Assembly (NCBI GenBank): GCA_045534575.1
Contig: JAZSJZ010000012.1
Coordinates: forward strand, 8,158-72,157
DNA length: 64,000 nucleotides
Source of the DNA: UBA4636 sp045534575
GTDB lineage: Bacteria > Bacillota > Clostridia > Christensenellales > Borkfalkiaceae
Reading direction: 5' to 3'
Shown here: positions 43,083 through 51,840 of the stretch, in pieces
Layout: each line of letters begins with the position of its first letter
Position numbering within the stretch: the stretch's first letter is position 1
Made by a program: the position numbers and the translations under genes
Notes under the pieces: generated by a model
Database searches by the model: none
Told to the model about the DNA's origin: nothing
Seen by the model: only the letters and a program-made list of their open reading frames with translations

Positions 43083-43888
43083 AACTTCTCCTTCAACTCT
43101 TCTTTGGTTATGGTAAGACCTAAATCTATTCCATAATCTTTAAGTTTTCTTGATATTTTTGCAGGCACGGGAAGTTCTAAACCTGCTTGTTCTAAAAGTT
43201 TATCGTCGGCGAAAATTTCTCTAGGCGTGCCTTCTTTTAAAAGTTTGCCATTGCCAAGAACGTAAATTTTATCGCAATCGGCAACCTCTTCCATATAGTG
43301 CGTGATGATAATAACCGTCATGCCGTCTTTGTTCAATCTTTTAACGACTTGCATGACCTCAGCACGCCCCTTAGGGTCTAGCATGGAAGTTGATTCATCT
43401 AAAATTAAAATTTTTGGCTTTAACGCTAGAACGCCGGCAATGGCTACCCTTTGCTTTTGCCCGCCCGATAGCCTCGACGCCATTTTCTGCCTAAAATCTT
43501 CAGTGCCAGTTGCTTTTAGCGCAAATTCAATGCGCTCTTTAATTTCTTCTCTAGGAACGCCAACGTTTTCTGGGCCGAAAACGATATCGTCCTCAACGAT
43601 AGAGGCTACCATTTGATTATCGGGGTTTTGGAAAACTATTCCGCACTGACTTCTAATATTAAAGAAGTTCTTTTCGTCTTTAGCGTCGTATCCTAAAACC
43701 TCAATATCGCCATAAAGTGGGGCTATAAGCCCGTTAATTAACTTTGCAAGCGTTGATTTACCGCTAGCGTTTCTGCCAAGAACGGCAACGAACGAGCCTT
43801 CTTCAACGGTCATAGAAAACCCTTCGAGAACGAGCGGTTCGTTTTCGTCGTATCTAAAACTTACGTTTTTTACTGCGATTGCATCCAT
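43058..43888 (-). CDS. ecfA1: ECF transporter ATPase EcfA1
   Basis: 276 residues. Walker A GRNASGKSTLAKLING, Q-loop FQNPDNQMV, signature LSGGQKQRVAIAGV, and Walker B ILILDESTSMLD with the Ser characteristic of EcfA1. It is the first gene of ecfA1-ecfA2-ecfT-truA. The usual upstream ribosomal gene rplQ is absent; a divergent PFOR gene is there instead. The codons for INGLIAPLY directly after Walker A coincide with a copy of the dispersed repeat. Confidence 0.96.
   Translation of the reverse strand: MDAIAVKNVSFRYDENEPLVLEGFSMTVEEGSFVAVLGRNASGKSTLAKLINGLIAPLYGDIEVLGYDAKDEKNFFNIRSQCGIVFQNPDNQMVASIVEDDIVFGPENVGVPREEIKERIEFALKATGTEDFRQKMASRLSGGQKQRVAIAGVLALKPKILILDESTSMLDPKGRAEVMQVVKRLNKDGMTVIIITHYMEEVADCDKIYVLGNGKLLKEGTPREIFADDKLLEQAGLELPVPAKISRKLKDYGIDLGLTITKEELKEKLCEYLQKA
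43714..43737 (+). repeat. Dispersed TATAAG..TTAT element, copy 12, inside ecfA1
   Basis: AAAGTGGGGC-TATAAG-CCC-GTTAA, 23/23 identical to 42190-42212 and 23/24 to 21912-21935. It lies in frame in the coding sequence and reads INGLIAPL on the minus strand. Confidence 0.75.
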
Positions 43889-43924
43889 TAGGCTTCCCCC
43901 CTTTAAAGATTTGCGCTACCAATT

Positions 43925-43954
43925 ATTATAGCACATATTTCCAAAATTTAACAA
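43925..43954 (-). promoter_or_regulatory. ecfA1 operon promoter
   Basis: TTGTTA (43949-43954), 18 bp, TATAAT (43925-43930) on the minus strand, 37 bp before the ATG. Confidence 0.62.
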
Positions 43955-44085
43955 GTTTTTATCGACTGATTTGTGGGTTAAACTAAAGTTTGACTAAATT
44001 TTTACAAAAATTAGCAGTTTTCAGTCAAAAAGTTGCCTAAAAACGACTTTTTTAAGAAAAAATTGCAAAATTCAAGCATTTTGTT

Positions 44086-44114
44086 TGACTTATATTATTA
44101 TTAAAATTATAATA
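44086..44114 (+). promoter_or_regulatory. PFOR promoter
   Basis: TTGACT, 17 bp, TATAAT, about 80 bp before the PFOR start. Confidence 0.7.
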
Positions 44115-44193
44115 ATATTCGGTAAGCGTTCAAAATATGCTTGCCCACCAAAATTAAAAATAAAAAATTTAAGAAACGGAGGATATGTTTCAA

Positions 44194-47100
44194 ATGAAAA
44201 AAATGACTATTGACGGTAATACCGCTGCCAGCCACGTTGCTTACGCGTTTTCTGAAGTTGCGGCTATTTACCCAATAACTCCATCTTCTCCTATGGCAGA
44301 AGTTGCTGACGAATGGGCTACTGCTGGAAGAGAAAACATGTTCGGTCAAAAACTTCGCCTTGCTGAAATGCAAAGTGAAGGTGGTGCAGCAGGCGCTGTT
44401 CACGGCTCGTTAACCGCTGGCGCTTTAACCGTTACTTACACGGCTAGCCAAGGCTTACTCCTTATGATTCCTAACATGTATAAAATCGCTGGTGAGTTAT
44501 TGCCAACCGTTTTCCACGTTAGTGCAAGAGCCTTAGCCGCTCACTCACTCAACATTTTCGGCGACCACTCAGACGTTATGGCTTGCCGTCAAACTGGTTT
44601 TGCAATGCTTGCATCTAACTCTGTTCAAGAAGTTATGGACTTAGGTTTAGTTGCTCACCTTGCAACTTTAAAGTCTAAAGTTCCTTTCCTTCACTACTTT
44701 GATGGTTTTAGAACTAGCCACGAAGTTTCTAAGATTGACGCTATCGAATACGACGAAATGAAGTCTTTAGTTGATATGAAAGATATCGAAGACTTTAGAA
44801 AGAGAGCATTAAACCCTGAAAACCCTGTTCAAAGAGGAACTGCTCAAAACTCTGATACTTACTTCCAAAACAGAGAAACTGCTAACACTTACTACGAAGC
44901 AACTCCTGCTATCGTTCAAAAGATGATGGATAAGGTTTCTAAACTTACCGGTAGAAGTTATCACCTCTTCGACTACGTTGGCGCACCTGACGCTGAATAC
45001 GTTATCGTTATTATGGGTAGCGGTGCAGAAGCAGTTGAAGAAACAATCAACAAATTCAATGCTGAAGGCAAGAAATACGGTTTATTAAAAGTTAGACTTT
45101 ACCGTCCTTTCGCTACGAAGGCATTCTTGAAGGCTCTTCCTAAAACCACTAAGAAGATTGCTGTTTTAGATAGAACTAAAGAACCTGGCTCACTTGGCGA
45201 ACCACTTTACCTCGACGTTTGCACTGCACTTTTAGAATCTAAGAAGCGCATCCAAGTTGTTGGCGGTAGATACGGTTTAGGTTCTAAAGAGTTCAACCCT
45301 TCAATGGTTTACTCTGTTTACAAGAACTTAGAACAAGACAAGCCAAAGAACCACTTCACAGTTGGTATTTACGAAGACGTTACTAACACTTCACTTGACT
45401 TTAGCGAACAAGTTATCGCAGCACCACAAGGCACTGTATCTTGCAAGTTCTACGGCTTAGGCTCTGACGGAACTGTTGGTGCTAACAAGAACTCTATCAA
45501 GATTATCGGTGACCACACTGATAAATACGTTCAAGGTTACTTCTTCTACGACTCTAAGAAGTCTGGTGGTATTACCGTATCTCACCTTCGTTTTGGTGAT
45601 ACGCCTATTATGTCGTCTTACCTTGTTGACGCGGCTGACTTCATTGCATGCCACAACCCATCTTACGTAACTCGTTACGATATGGTAACTGACTTAAAGC
45701 AAAACGGCAAGTTCTTATTAAACTGCGCTTGGAGCGTTGACGAACTTGACAAGCACCTTCCTGCAAAGATGAAGAATATGCTTGCTAAGAAGAACGCTGA
45801 ACTTTACGTTATCGACGCTTTAGGCGTGGCTGTAAAAGCTGGTAGCCCTAAGTCTCAAAACATGGTTTTACAAGCAGCATTCTTCAACATTGCTAACATT
45901 ATTCCTTACGCTGACGCTGAAGTTTACATGAAGGAAAAGGTTAGAGTAACCTACGGCAAGAAGGGTGAAGCAGTTGTTAAGGCTAACTGCGACGCTATCG
46001 ACGCTGCTATCGCTTCATTAAAGAAAGTTGAAATTCCTGCTTCTTGGGCTACTGCAACCGAAGGCGCTGAAGCACCAAAGCTTGCTGACGATAAATACTT
46101 CCAAGAAGTTGTTCACCCTATTATCGCTCTCGAAGGCGACAAACTTCCTTCTTCTGCATTTGAACCAGACGGAACAGTTCCTACCGGCACTACTCAATTC
46201 GAAAAGCGTGGTGTTGCAGTTAAAGTTCCTAAGTGGATTCCTGAAAATTGTATTCAATGTAACCAATGTACTTTCGTTTGTCCTCACGCTTGTATCCGCC
46301 CAGCAGTAAACGCTGAAGGTATTGAAAAGCCTGAAACTTACAAAGTATCTCCATTAAGAGGTATGCCTGGTTACGAATTTAGAATTCAAGTTTCACCTCT
46401 TGATTGTATGGGTTGTGGCGTTTGCGCTAACGTTTGTCCTTCAAAAGAAAAGGCTCTCGTTATGGTTCCGTTCGAACAATCTATCAACGAAGAAGGTTCT
46501 AACTACGAATTTAGCGAAAACTTACCAGCAGTTGACACTACTGAAAAGTTCAAAATTACTTCTGTTAAGGGTAGCCAATTCTCTAAGCCACTCTTCGAGT
46601 TCTCAGGCGCATGCGCTGGCTGTGGCGAAACTCCTTACATTAAAGTTATCACTCAACTCTTTGGCGATAGAATGGTAATTGCTAACGCTACTGGTTGTTC
46701 TTCAATCTACGGCGGTAGTTCTCCTACTTGCCCATACACTAAGAACGCTGAAGGCAAAGGTCCTGCATGGGCTAACAGCTTATTCGAAGATAACGCTGAG
46801 TTTGGTTACGGTATTAACCTTGCTTACGGTCAAAGAAGAGCTAAACTTGCTGATACAATCGCTAAAGCTATTGAACTTGGCGTTAAGGGTAAATTAAAAG
46901 CAGTATTCACTGAATGGCTCGAAAATAGAAAGAACGCTGATATTTCTAAATCAACTTCTAAGCAAATTATCGAACTTTTACCTTCTGCAATCAAATCGGC
47001 TCGTGGCGAACTCAAAGCAGTTCTTACCGAAATTAAAGATTCAAGCGATTGCTTAATTAAGAAATCTATTTGGATCATCGGTGGTGACGGTTGGGCTTAC

Positions 47101-47703
47101 GATATCGGTTACGGCGGTTTAGACCACGTTCTTGCTATGGGTGAAGACGTTAACGTTCTCGTTCTCGATACCGAAGTTTACTCTAACACAGGTGGTCAAG
47201 CTTCTAAGTCAACCCCTACCGGCGCAATCGCAAAATTCGCTGCAAGCGGTATGAGAGTTAAGAAGAAAGACCTTGGCATGATCGCTATGAGTTACGGCTA
47301 CGTTTACGTTGCTCAATGTGCTATGGGTGCTAACAAGCAACAATTCTTGAACGCTATCGTTGAAGCAGAAAACTATGACGGTCCATCACTACTTATCTGC
47401 TACGCGCCATGCATCAACCACGGTATTAACATGAGCAACTCTCAACTTGAAGAAAAGAGAGCAGTTGACAGTGGTTACTGGCACCTTTACAGATACAACC
47501 CAGAACTTGTTGGAACTGAAGAAAATCCGTTCAAACTCGATTCTAAAGACCCTACTGAAAGTTATTCTGAATTCTTACTTGGCGAAACTCGTTACGCTTC
47601 ACTCAAGAAAGCACAACCTGCTCTTGCTGACGAATTGTTTGCTAAAGCAGAAAAAGAAAATAACGAAAGATTAGCAAAATATAAAAACCTTGCTAAAAAA
47701 TAG
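44194..47703 (+). CDS. nifJ: Pyruvate:ferredoxin oxidoreductase, single-chain
   Basis: GGAGG is 11 bp upstream of ATG 44194; the ATG at 44185 is only 2 bp from it. 1169 residues with the complete PFOR domain order. The N-terminal pyrimidine-binding part has AAIYPITPSSPMAE. A central 2x4Fe-4S ferredoxin domain (~685-745) has CIQCNQCTFVCP and CMGCGVCANVCP. The C-terminal TPP domain has CAGCGETPYI and GDGWAYDIGYGGLDH. It oxidises pyruvate to acetyl-CoA, CO2 and reduced ferredoxin, feeding hydrogenases like that at the left edge. Its codon use appears strongly optimised (TTC, AAC, GGT), consistent with high expression. Confidence 0.96.
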   Translation: MKKMTIDGNTAASHVAYAFSEVAAIYPITPSSPMAEVADEWATAGRENMFGQKLRLAEMQSEGGAAGAVHGSLTAGALTVTYTASQGLLLMIPNMYKIAGELLPTVFHVSARALAAHSLNIFGDHSDVMACRQTGFAMLASNSVQEVMDLGLVAHLATLKSKVPFLHYFDGFRTSHEVSKIDAIEYDEMKSLVDMKDIEDFRKRALNPENPVQRGTAQNSDTYFQNRETANTYYEATPAIVQKMMDKVSKLTGRSYHLFDYVGAPDAEYVIVIMGSGAEAVEETINKFNAEGKKYGLLKVRLYRPFATKAFLKALPKTTKKIAVLDRTKEPGSLGEPLYLDVCTALLESKKRIQVVGGRYGLGSKEFNPSMVYSVYKNLEQDKPKNHFTVGIYEDVTNTSLDFSEQVIAAPQGTVSCKFYGLGSDGTVGANKNSIKIIGDHTDKYVQGYFFYDSKKSGGITVSHLRFGDTPIMSSYLVDAADFIACHNPSYVTRYDMVTDLKQNGKFLLNCAWSVDELDKHLPAKMKNMLAKKNAELYVIDALGVAVKAGSPKSQNMVLQAAFFNIANIIPYADAEVYMKEKVRVTYGKKGEAVVKANCDAIDAAIASLKKVEIPASWATATEGAEAPKLADDKYFQEVVHPIIALEGDKLPSSAFEPDGTVPTGTTQFEKRGVAVKVPKWIPENCIQCNQCTFVCPHACIRPAVNAEGIEKPETYKVSPLRGMPGYEFRIQVSPLDCMGCGVCANVCPSKEKALVMVPFEQSINEEGSNYEFSENLPAVDTTEKFKITSVKGSQFSKPLFEFSGACAGCGETPYIKVITQLFGDRMVIANATGCSSIYGGSSPTCPYTKNAEGKGPAWANSLFEDNAEFGYGINLAYGQRRAKLADTIAKAIELGVKGKLKAVFTEWLENRKNADISKSTSKQIIELLPSAIKSARGELKAVLTEIKDSSDCLIKKSIWIIGGDGWAYDIGYGGLDHVLAMGEDVNVLVLDTEVYSNTGGQASKSTPTGAIAKFAASGMRVKKKDLGMIAMSYGYVYVAQCAMGANKQQFLNAIVEAENYDGPSLLICYAPCINHGINMSNSQLEEKRAVDSGYWHLYRYNPELVGTEENPFKLDSKDPTESYSEFLLGETRYASLKKAQPALADELFAKAEKENNERLAKYKNLAKK

Positions 47704-47731
47704 TCTTTAAACAATAATTAAGATAGCCTGA

Positions 47732-47943
47732 GGCCTAAGTCCCCGCGAGGGGACTTTAGGCAACTAAATAAATCCTTGCGGATTTGTGATATTCGTTTAG
47801 ACGAGTGAAATTGCCTTTCGGCAGTGATATTTGCCTTATGGCAAGTTTTGGATTTATTTAATATAACTGCGACTAAAAGTCGCAATATAACGCAAAACTC
47901 GTTTTGCATATAACTTTTAGCCACGAGGCTAAAAACACAACTT
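47732..47943. repeat. Hairpin array B: stem-loops joined by GTGATAT and ATATAAC spacers
   Basis: Downstream of PFOR. Stems AAGTCCCC/GGGGACTT, ATCC/GGAT, TCGT/ACGA, TGCC/GGCA, TTGCC/GGCAA, then TGCGACT/AGTCGCA, GCAAAAC/GTTTTGC and TTTTAGCC/GGCTAAAA. Spacers are gtgatat or gtgaaat in the first half and atataac in the second. TAAATAAATCC..GGATTTATTTA closes the first half. With the terminator and leader hairpin this accounts for most of the 47704-48218 gap. Confidence 0.65.
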
Positions 47944-47961
47944 AAATCTTAGGATAAGAAA

Positions 47962-48008
47962 AGCCCACCATATTTCGCCTTATGCGAAGTATAGTGGGCT
48001 ATCTTTTT
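47962..48008 (+). terminator. Strong terminator after hairpin array B
   Basis: AGCCCAC-c-ATA-t-TTCGC..GCGAA-g-TAT-a-GTGGGCT with seven T: a long stem with regularly spaced mismatches. Confidence 0.83.
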
Positions 48009-48165
48009 TTGTTTTTTAAAGCCTTCCATTAAAAACGCTTATTTTTTGCAAAAGCAATTTCCAAAATTTTTACAATAAATTTTCAAATGCCTATTGAAAA
48101 AGTCATTGTAATGTGTTACTATATAAATATATTAAAAATTTCATATAATAAGAAAGCGAGTTCAA

Positions 48166-48183
48166 CGTGTGTTACCCCACACG
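48166..48183 (+). promoter_or_regulatory. Leader hairpin of pectinesterase-like gene
   Basis: CGTGTG-ttaccc-CACACG in the 5' leader, followed by CTTTTG, 35 bp before the start. It could be a weak attenuator or a stabilising stem. An AT-rich region with TATAAT-like boxes is just upstream. Confidence 0.4.
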
Positions 48184-48218
48184 CTTTTGAATAAAAATTT
48201 TTTAAGGAGAAGGTTAAA

Positions 48219-51200
48219 ATGACAAAGAACAGAAAAACGCTTTTGATGCTTGTTCTTGCGATTACATTAGTGTTCACGCTAGTAGCATGCAATAACAATA
48301 GCGGAAACTCAAGTTCATCTTCATCTAATGATGGAACGTCAATCTCTTCTAATGACGGCGGTTCATCTAGCGAAGATGCTGGTGGCTCATCTAGTGAAGC
48401 TGGTGGCTCATCTAGTGAAGATGGTGGTTCATCTAGCGAGGATGGTGGAAATTCTAGCGATGGCTCTGGCGATAGTTCAAGTGGAGACCCTTCAACTCCA
48501 GATCCAGAACTTCCTGCAGTTGATAAGAGCGTTACGATGAACGGAACGGCTTACGATACGATTGCTTTAGCACTTGCAGCAATTCCAACCGATTCTACTG
48601 AAACGTTCACTATCACCCTTACAAGAGGAACTTACGAAGAAAACGGACTTCAATATAACGGCTCTGCAACAATCAAAATCGTTGGTGATACCCCTACGAA
48701 ATATGGTGCAGACGTTATCATCGTTGGTCACGGCTCTGATATGACTACCTTAAAAACTCGTAGCCTTATTGCAATTCAAGGAACAGGTAATATTATTCTT
48801 GAGAACTTAACTCTTAAGAGCGACTGGACTAGAGCGGTAGCAAATGCTGAAGGCATGGCTTCTAACACACAAGCAGAAGTATTAGGAACTGACACAACGG
48901 GTAATACCGTTGCTTATAACTGCTCGTTTAAGTCATATCAAGATACGTTAAGAACTGCTGGTAAAGCATGGTTCTATGGTTGCTATATTGAAGGCGACGT
49001 TGACTTTATTTGGATGGAACAAGCAGGAACTGTTGCACTTTATGAAAAGTGTGAAATCGTATCAGTATATGATTCAACTGCATCTTCACACGTATCACGT
49101 GTTACTGCTCCAAGAATGGCTATTTCTACAAAAGCAGGTAAAGGCTTAGTTATTTTCAATTCAACTGTTAAAGAATCAGCTGAAGCAAAAGAAAACGGGC
49201 AAAAAACTTATCTTGCACGTACGCCTTGGACTTCAGGTTACTTCAGCCAAGTTGCTTACATTAACACAACTTGTGAAGATATTGAAGCTTCTATTTGGGA
49301 AGGTAGCCCAATTGCAACCGAATTTGCTAAAACAGTTATCGGTTGGAAAATGGACCAAGCAACAGCAACCTCTTTAGGCTATGCTGGAAACGATGATATT
49401 TTAGACGCTGATACAGTAGCAAAAGAATTTAGCGGACGTAAAACTATTTTAAATAGAGTTTATAACACCGGAAAGCAAAAATATGAACAAGATAATTTAA
49501 ATCTTTGGGATATTGACGCTTTAATTGCTGAAAACGGCTGGTCAGTTGACGCTGATAATTCTTCTTCTATTTTAGACGGCGAAGAAGTTGGCGAAACTAC
49601 TATTTACCTTTTCGATGGTTCTATAGATCAATCTGAACTTTGCAACGGCTTTGCTGTTGAAAGTGGCAAACCACACTACCGTGGCGGTAACGATGCAACA
49701 ATCACTATTCCTGTTTCTGGAAAATCTTACGTTGAAGTTTACGGTTACTATTCTGGAACTTTAGAAGCAAAAGCCGATACTCAAGGCGAAGCCGTTATGT
49801 TCTTCAACAACGGCTCAACAAGCGCAGAAGTATTAAACACTTACGCTGTTTATGACGAAAACGCAACTTCAGTTGTTCTCACTGCTAAAGCAACGACTTA
49901 TATCACTAAGATTGTAGTAACAACCGATTCAACCATTGAATATACTGCTACTACTTCATTTGAAATAACTTCTAGTTCGAACCTTGAATGTGTTGGCGTT
50001 GCCCTCACACTTTCTTCAAAGGCTATTCCAACAAACGCAACGAACAAGTCAGTAAAATGGTCATCTTCTGACACGACTATCGCTGATATCGACGTTTACA
50101 CCGGTAGAGTAACTTTCAAGAACGAAGGCACTGTAACATTCACTGCAACCGCATGCGACGGCAGTGGTGCAACCGGAACGTTTACTTGTAACCCAATTAA
50201 TCCAAAATGGACTGCAATCGAATGGTATACAACCGATAACGATTGGGTAGCAGAAGCAGGCGCACAAGGCATTGAAAACTTCAGCTATGGCGCTTCTACT
50301 AATAAGAAAGATATTGACAAGTCTTATACGTTTACTAACCTTGCAGGTCAAGAAATTACAACTGCTAAGGGCTTAAAACTTGATAGTAAGGGCGAACTTA
50401 TCATTGCTACTACTAAGTCACAAGCAACCTTAACTATTATCGTTGGACCTCACAGCACTTTAGTTACCCCTACTCCAAACGTAACTGACGGCACAACCGT
50501 TTTAACTCCTGTAAGCGAAGAAGTTCAAGCGGATAACACTATCGTTTACGTATTCGACCTTGCAAAGGCTGGAACCTGGAGAATTACTCGTGGTGGAACT
50601 TCGGAATGTAGCCCAATTATTTACGCTAAGTGCGAATATGAAACTAGAATCGTTAAAGATACGTTTGTAAACTATAAGGGCGGTGCTTTCTCTACCCCTG
50701 CTGGCTTTAATGCATATAACCACAACAATCCAGACGGCGGTTCAAAGATAGAAACTACTGATGAAGTTACTCTCGATAACTTTACCTATACTGGCGCACA
50801 ATCTAACGGAAATGATAACTGGTTAAAGTTCAACACCGGCGCAACGATTAAGTTCAAAGTTGCTGGTGCAAGTTCGTTAAATATCTATTTCTATAACGGT
50901 CAAAACAACGTTTCTGTAACGTTGAATGGAAACGAAGTTACCACTGCAACCGAAACGCAAACCACCCACGCAGTTCCTTACGTTTATGCACTTTCTGGCG
51001 AAGGCGAAGTTGTTATCACTGCAACCGCTAACGGTTACCTTGGCGCGTTTGAAGTAGCCTTCCCTAAGGAAGCAATTTCTGCCATTTCAGTTGACACCGG
51101 TTTAGTTTTCCACGGCGATTCAATCTCTGGCATTGATAACGTTATTAAGTGGGCTGACAACACCGCAACAGGCACTCAAGATAACTTCACAATCGCTGGT

Positions 51201-51500
51201 TCAAACTATTCTAACAGCGGATACTTAGAATTCAAGAACGATGATACTATTTCTTTTGACGTTTCATTTGACGAAACTCAATTCGATGCAGTTATCACCA
51301 TTAGTTCTTATAGTGACGTTGCTTCAGTTGTAACGCTTGACGGCGCTGACCAAACCGTTACGAAAGACGAAGCTAACTCAGCTAACCAAGCTTTCATCTA
51401 TACCGCTACACTTTCTGCAAGTGGTTCAGTTCAAATTGCTGCAACAGCTTCTCAAAACTACCTTAACTACTTAACTATTACGTTTGTAGCAAAAGCATAA
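48219..51500 (+). CDS. Pectinesterase-like (CE8) surface lipoprotein with Ig-like and C-terminal beta domains
   Basis: 1093 residues with AAGGAGAAGG upstream. The signal peptide ends VFTLVAC-NN (lipobox). A Ser/Gly/Glu repeat linker runs to ~100. A pectin methylesterase beta-helix (~105-400) has SYQDTL (~240), DVDFIW (~264) and ARTPW (~333), equivalent to the two catalytic Asp and the Arg of CE8. A BIG2-like Ig domain (~590-660, VKWSSSDTTIADID) is followed by three related beta-sandwich domains that look carbohydrate-binding. It would demethylate pectin at the cell surface. It is a single gene with its own leader and terminator. Confidence 0.88.
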   Translation: MTKNRKTLLMLVLAITLVFTLVACNNNSGNSSSSSSNDGTSISSNDGGSSSEDAGGSSSEAGGSSSEDGGSSSEDGGNSSDGSGDSSSGDPSTPDPELPAVDKSVTMNGTAYDTIALALAAIPTDSTETFTITLTRGTYEENGLQYNGSATIKIVGDTPTKYGADVIIVGHGSDMTTLKTRSLIAIQGTGNIILENLTLKSDWTRAVANAEGMASNTQAEVLGTDTTGNTVAYNCSFKSYQDTLRTAGKAWFYGCYIEGDVDFIWMEQAGTVALYEKCEIVSVYDSTASSHVSRVTAPRMAISTKAGKGLVIFNSTVKESAEAKENGQKTYLARTPWTSGYFSQVAYINTTCEDIEASIWEGSPIATEFAKTVIGWKMDQATATSLGYAGNDDILDADTVAKEFSGRKTILNRVYNTGKQKYEQDNLNLWDIDALIAENGWSVDADNSSSILDGEEVGETTIYLFDGSIDQSELCNGFAVESGKPHYRGGNDATITIPVSGKSYVEVYGYYSGTLEAKADTQGEAVMFFNNGSTSAEVLNTYAVYDENATSVVLTAKATTYITKIVVTTDSTIEYTATTSFEITSSSNLECVGVALTLSSKAIPTNATNKSVKWSSSDTTIADIDVYTGRVTFKNEGTVTFTATACDGSGATGTFTCNPINPKWTAIEWYTTDNDWVAEAGAQGIENFSYGASTNKKDIDKSYTFTNLAGQEITTAKGLKLDSKGELIIATTKSQATLTIIVGPHSTLVTPTPNVTDGTTVLTPVSEEVQADNTIVYVFDLAKAGTWRITRGGTSECSPIIYAKCEYETRIVKDTFVNYKGGAFSTPAGFNAYNHNNPDGGSKIETTDEVTLDNFTYTGAQSNGNDNWLKFNTGATIKFKVAGASSLNIYFYNGQNNVSVTLNGNEVTTATETQTTHAVPYVYALSGEGEVVITATANGYLGAFEVAFPKEAISAISVDTGLVFHGDSISGIDNVIKWADNTATGTQDNFTIAGSNYSNSGYLEFKNDDTISFDVSFDETQFDAVITISSYSDVASVVTLDGADQTVTKDEANSANQAFIYTATLSASGSVQIAATASQNYLNYLTITFVAKA

Positions 51501-51517
51501 TAAGCTTAACTTAAATA

Positions 51518-51552
51518 TGCCGAGAGCGTTTTGCTCTCGGCATTATTTTTTA
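51518..51552 (+). terminator. Terminator of pectinesterase-like gene
   Basis: TGCCGAGAGC-gtttt-GCTCTCGGCA plus TTATTTTTT. Confidence 0.88.
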
Positions 51553-51584
51553 GTGAATAAGTAATAGTGAAGAGTGAAGAGGTA

Positions 51585-51776
51585 GCGTGATTCTCTTAAC
51601 TGAGAACACGCAATGAATTGCAACCTTGCGGTTGCGTGAATTGAAAGCTATGCTTTCATGAATTGCCTGCGGCGTGAATTGTGCCTTTGGGCACATTGGT
51701 TGCAATTCAATTCATGGAGCGAAGCGAGAAATCATGACGAAGCCAATTCATGATGCGTCAGCATCAATTCATCTAT
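51585..51776. repeat. Hairpin array C: stem-loops joined by GTGAATT spacers
   Basis: A head hairpin GCGTG..CACGC (51585-51611) is followed by GCAACC/GGTTGC, GAAAGC/GCTTTC, GCC/GGC and GTGCC/GGCAC. Each is separated by atgaatt or gtgaatt. GGTTGCAATTCAATTCAT then pairs back to the start, and further arms GATGC/GCATC end in aattcat. It is preceded by gtgaagagtgaagagg. It fills most of the 51501-51840 gap and encodes no protein. Confidence 0.7.
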
Positions 51777-51840
51777 AAAATCGAAGAAGAGCAAGAATAA
51801 AAGGATTTGCTTCCTTTACTCTTGCTCTTTCTGTTTTTTG

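Noticed and set aside
44107..47078. Several open frames of 64-98 codons opposite or out of frame within PFOR
   Set aside because: The PFOR reading frame is certain and has strongly biased codons, which create long shadow frames.
47718..47924. 68-codon open frame on the minus strand
   Set aside because: It overlaps hairpin array B and has no ribosome site or protein-like composition.
29029..51776. Hairpin arrays considered as CRISPR arrays
   Set aside because: The conserved unit is only 7 nt, the variable parts are palindromes, and no cas gene is present.
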